Origin: DAOUJW01 sp034422115
GTDB taxonomy: Bacteria; Chloroflexota; Dehalococcoidia; Lucifugimonadales; UBA2985
DNA length: 14,994 nucleotides
Assembly: GCA_034422115.1 (NCBI GenBank)
Contig: DAOUJW010000011.1
Span: forward strand, 1-14,994
Direction of reading: 5' to 3'
Positions within the stretch are counted from its first letter, which is position 1. Each line of letters opens with the position of its first letter. Under the pieces are notes generated by a model. That model worked only from the letters and a program-made list of their open reading frames with translations. It was not told where the DNA came from and did no database searches. This document shows positions 13,180 through 14,994 of the stretch, piece after piece. Both the position numbers and the translations under genes were made by a program.

Positions 13180-14994
13180 ATGATGCGAACCAAGCAAGAG
13201 AAAAACCCGCAGGCGGACTGCGCAGGGCCTGGGTCCCGGCGCTCACCAGCCGGCGTGAGAGCACTATTCTTACTTCTTATCCTGGTCTCCACTGCAGCCC
13301 TTCTGGTTGCCTGCGGCGAAGACGCTACCCCAACACCGGAGCCCGTTGACACTGTGGCTCCGGATCCCACGAGCACTCCAATGCCGGATCCGACGCCGGA
13401 ACCCACTGCCACTACAGCCGCGCCAACGGCGACCCCTGCGCCCACTGCAACCCCCGCGCCCACCGCCGCGCCGACGGCAACCCCAGAACCCGAACCCGTA
13501 AATGAAGACGACGCTCTGACACGCGCCTACGTGGAGAAGGCCATCGCCTACTACGACGCCAACGGCCGGGACGCGACGCTCGAACACTACAAGAGCCAAG
13601 AGAGCATTGAGGGAGGCCGGTATCTGTACATAATCGACAAGGATGAAGGCACCCTGCTGGCAATGCCGTTCTATCATCATTTCCTGGGAAGCAAGCACGA
13701 ATCTGCCGCGTTCTTACTGGGAATCGCTACAGAGGACGGCTTCTGGTATGAGGGACAGGGTATCCATGTAGTGGAGACGGCCACCGGCAGCTCAACCATA
13801 CAGGGGCCGGTGCGGAACTACCTTGTCCTGCACAATGGCCTCATCTTCATATCCGGCCACTCCACCCTCCAGGAGAACGTGGCGGAGGCCACCAGGGACT
13901 ACGTGAGCCGCGCAATAGCCCTGTACGAGAGTGAGGGGCTTGAAGCGACGATTGCTCACTATAACGACCCCAACAGCCTGGAGGGGAACTTCTACCTGTT
14001 CCTGATTGGCGCGGATGACAACTACCTGGCTCATCCCATTTTTCCGCACCTGATAGGGACAGACATCAAGGACGTGATTGGCTCCGACGGGCAGGAACTG
14101 GGCAAGGAGATAGCCCTTGCAACCGGGGAAGGCATCTGGGTGGAGTACCTGTGGCCCAACCCGGTCACGCGGGCGGAGGAGCCAAAGACCACCTGGGCCA
14201 TCCGCCACAATGGCCTCATCTTTGCGTCCGGCTACTACACCCTGGGCGAAACGCCGGAGCCGCCCGCCTGGCAGGGCGCGGACCCGCGCGAGTACACCGT
14301 GGAGTACGTGGAGCGGGCGATAGCGCGTTACGAGCGGGACGGCCTGGAATCCATGCTCAACTACTACAACAGCGTCGCCAGCTTTGAGGGCGAGTGGTAT
14401 CTCTTTGCCACCGACGAGAACGACATCTATCACGTACACCCTCTGCTGCCCCACCTGGTAGGCACGGACATCAATGACGTGGTGGGCTCCGACGGCTACG
14501 AGCTGGGCAAGGAGCTGGCCAAGGCCGGGGAGGGAGAGGGCGTGTGGGTGGAGTACCTGTGGCCGCACCCTGTAACCCTCAAGGAAGTGCCAAAGGTTGG
14601 GTACGCCGTGCGACGGGACGGGATGATCTTCGCATCGGGCTACTATCCAAGCGTCACGGACCCGGCGGCCTACACCCAAGCCTACGTCCAGACGGCTATG
14701 GACTACTACGACAGCCAGGGCCTGGATGCCACGGTTGCCCATTACAACAGCCCTGAGAGCATAGACGGCTCCTACTGGCTGATGATGGTTGATCCCCAGG
14801 GCGTCATAGTCGTAGCGGGCGCGGAGCAAGCGCTGGTTGGATTTGATGCCAGCATGTTCCGGGGGATTGTGGCCGGAGAGCCAATTGGCGAATCGCTTCT
14901 CAGCGCCACCGAGGAAGGCCACTGGTTCAAGTACTTGTGGCCCAACCCCAGGACGGCGGGGCAATTGACGGTGTACCTCTGGATAATCCGCCAC
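13180..14994 (+). CDS. lipoprotein with four tandem Cache-like sensor domains, 3'-truncated
   Basis: An exported, lipid-anchored protein expected to bind small ligands outside the cytoplasm. The frame starts at tandem ATGs (13180, 13183) behind AAAGGGGGA and stays open for 605 codons to the window edge. Residues about 27-45 form a lipoprotein signal ending in the lipobox LVAC (C45). Residues 49-107 are a Pro/Thr/Ala/Glu linker with PTATPAPTATPAPT repeats. Four repeats follow, starting near 112, 234, 368 and 494. Each has a helix with AIxxY...GLxAT, an HYN...EGxxYLF strand, HPxxPHLxGTDIxDVxGSDG, WVEYLWPxPVT and NGLIFASGYY. These match single-Cache (sCache_2) sensor domains. Copies 2 and 3 are closest; copies 1 and 4 have lost the GTDI segment. 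No membrane or signalling domain is seen before the window ends. Confidence 0.82.
   Translation, partial: MMRTKQEKNPQADCAGPGSRRSPAGVRALFLLLILVSTAALLVACGEDATPTPEPVDTVAPDPTSTPMPDPTPEPTATTAAPTATPAPTATPAPTAAPTATPEPEPVNEDDALTRAYVEKAIAYYDANGRDATLEHYKSQESIEGGRYLYIIDKDEGTLLAMPFYHHFLGSKHESAAFLLGIATEDGFWYEGQGIHVVETATGSSTIQGPVRNYLVLHNGLIFISGHSTLQENVAEATRDYVSRAIALYESEGLEATIAHYNDPNSLEGNFYLFLIGADDNYLAHPIFPHLIGTDIKDVIGSDGQELGKEIALATGEGIWVEYLWPNPVTRAEEPKTTWAIRHNGLIFASGYYTLGETPEPPAWQGADPREYTVEYVERAIARYERDGLESMLNYYNSVASFEGEWYLFATDENDIYHVHPLLPHLVGTDINDVVGSDGYELGKELAKAGEGEGVWVEYLWPHPVTLKEVPKVGYAVRRDGMIFASGYYPSVTDPAAYTQAYVQTAMDYYDSQGLDATVAHYNSPESIDGSYWLMMVDPQGVIVVAGAEQALVGFDASMFRGIVAGEPIGESLLSATEEGHWFKYLWPNPRTAGQLTVYLWIIRH
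13513..14994 (+). repeat. tandem Cache-domain coding repeats (four units)
   Basis: Units of about 360-400 bases begin near 13513, 13879, 14281 and 14659. Units 2 and 3 also share long nucleotide identities, for example around 14062-14112 and 14461-14514 (GGCTCCGACGG followed by CTGGGCAAGGAG), which indicates duplication more recent than that giving units 1 and 4. Confidence 0.75.

Noticed and set aside
13792..14994. A 400-codon open frame on the minus strand
   Set aside because: It mirrors the Cache-domain repeats. The plus strand shows lipobox, linker and repeat motifs, so the antisense frame is a by-product of codon bias.

Overview
The window is a GC-rich bacterial contig whose first 24 bases are a poly-C run, probably an assembly artefact. 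My best guess at the source is a Chloroflexota lineage (Dehalococcoidia/SAR202-like). The grounds are GTG/TTG starts, a Thr/Pro-rich lipoprotein linker, a GYD-domain protein, large secreted FnIII/DUF11 proteins, and dense short palindromic repeats of the 'GTCATTCTGA...' and 'ATTCCTGC..AGGCAGGAAT' kinds. No rRNA or taxonomic marker gene is present, so this is inference. I saw no tRNA, rRNA or CRISPR array.

Layout. (1) 27-3082 (+): a large secreted adhesin-like protein with DUF11-like repeats, two fibronectin III domains and a cadherin-like C-terminus. It is cut at its 5' end and carries an apparent frameshift in a C9 tract. (2) 3083-3504: no gene, but a nest of palindromic repeats ending in a strong sigma70-type promoter overlapped by an operator-like palindrome. 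(3) 3508-9082: a phage packaging module on the + strand. It holds a small membrane protein, two small ORFs, a coiled-coil/TM XhlA-like protein, the terminase large subunit, a Cys4-HTH protein, an SPP1-type portal, and a coiled-coil scaffold-like protein. Portal and scaffold are separated by an AT-richer patch with an antitoxin-like ORF, a DUF2513-type gene on the opposite strand, and more hairpin repeats. There is no capsid, tail or integrase gene. (4) 9181-10805 (-): an OFA/MCT-like MFS transporter followed by a GYD-domain protein. (5) 10806-11228: no gene; it contains a second copy of the long inverted-repeat element. (6) 11229-12965 (-): an NCS2 (xanthine/uracil) permease-like membrane protein fused to a cytosolic tail resembling a degenerate histidine-kinase-type ATPase. 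(7) 12966-13179: a divergent, AT-rich promoter region. (8) 13180 to the window end (+): an exported lipoprotein with a Pro/Thr/Ala linker and four tandem Cache-like sensor domains, incomplete at the 3' end.

How the parts fit. The packaging module is one tightly spaced operon (overlaps of 20, 11 and 4 bases, good ribosome binding sites). The catalytic motifs of the terminase are preserved, yet the remaining virion genes are absent where they would be expected, and the module is bracketed by dispersed repeats. It is either a recently truncated prophage or a retained packaging cassette. The right-hand third is a transport and sensing neighbourhood: two membrane transporters, and a periplasmic or surface ligand-sensing lipoprotein transcribed divergently from the permease.
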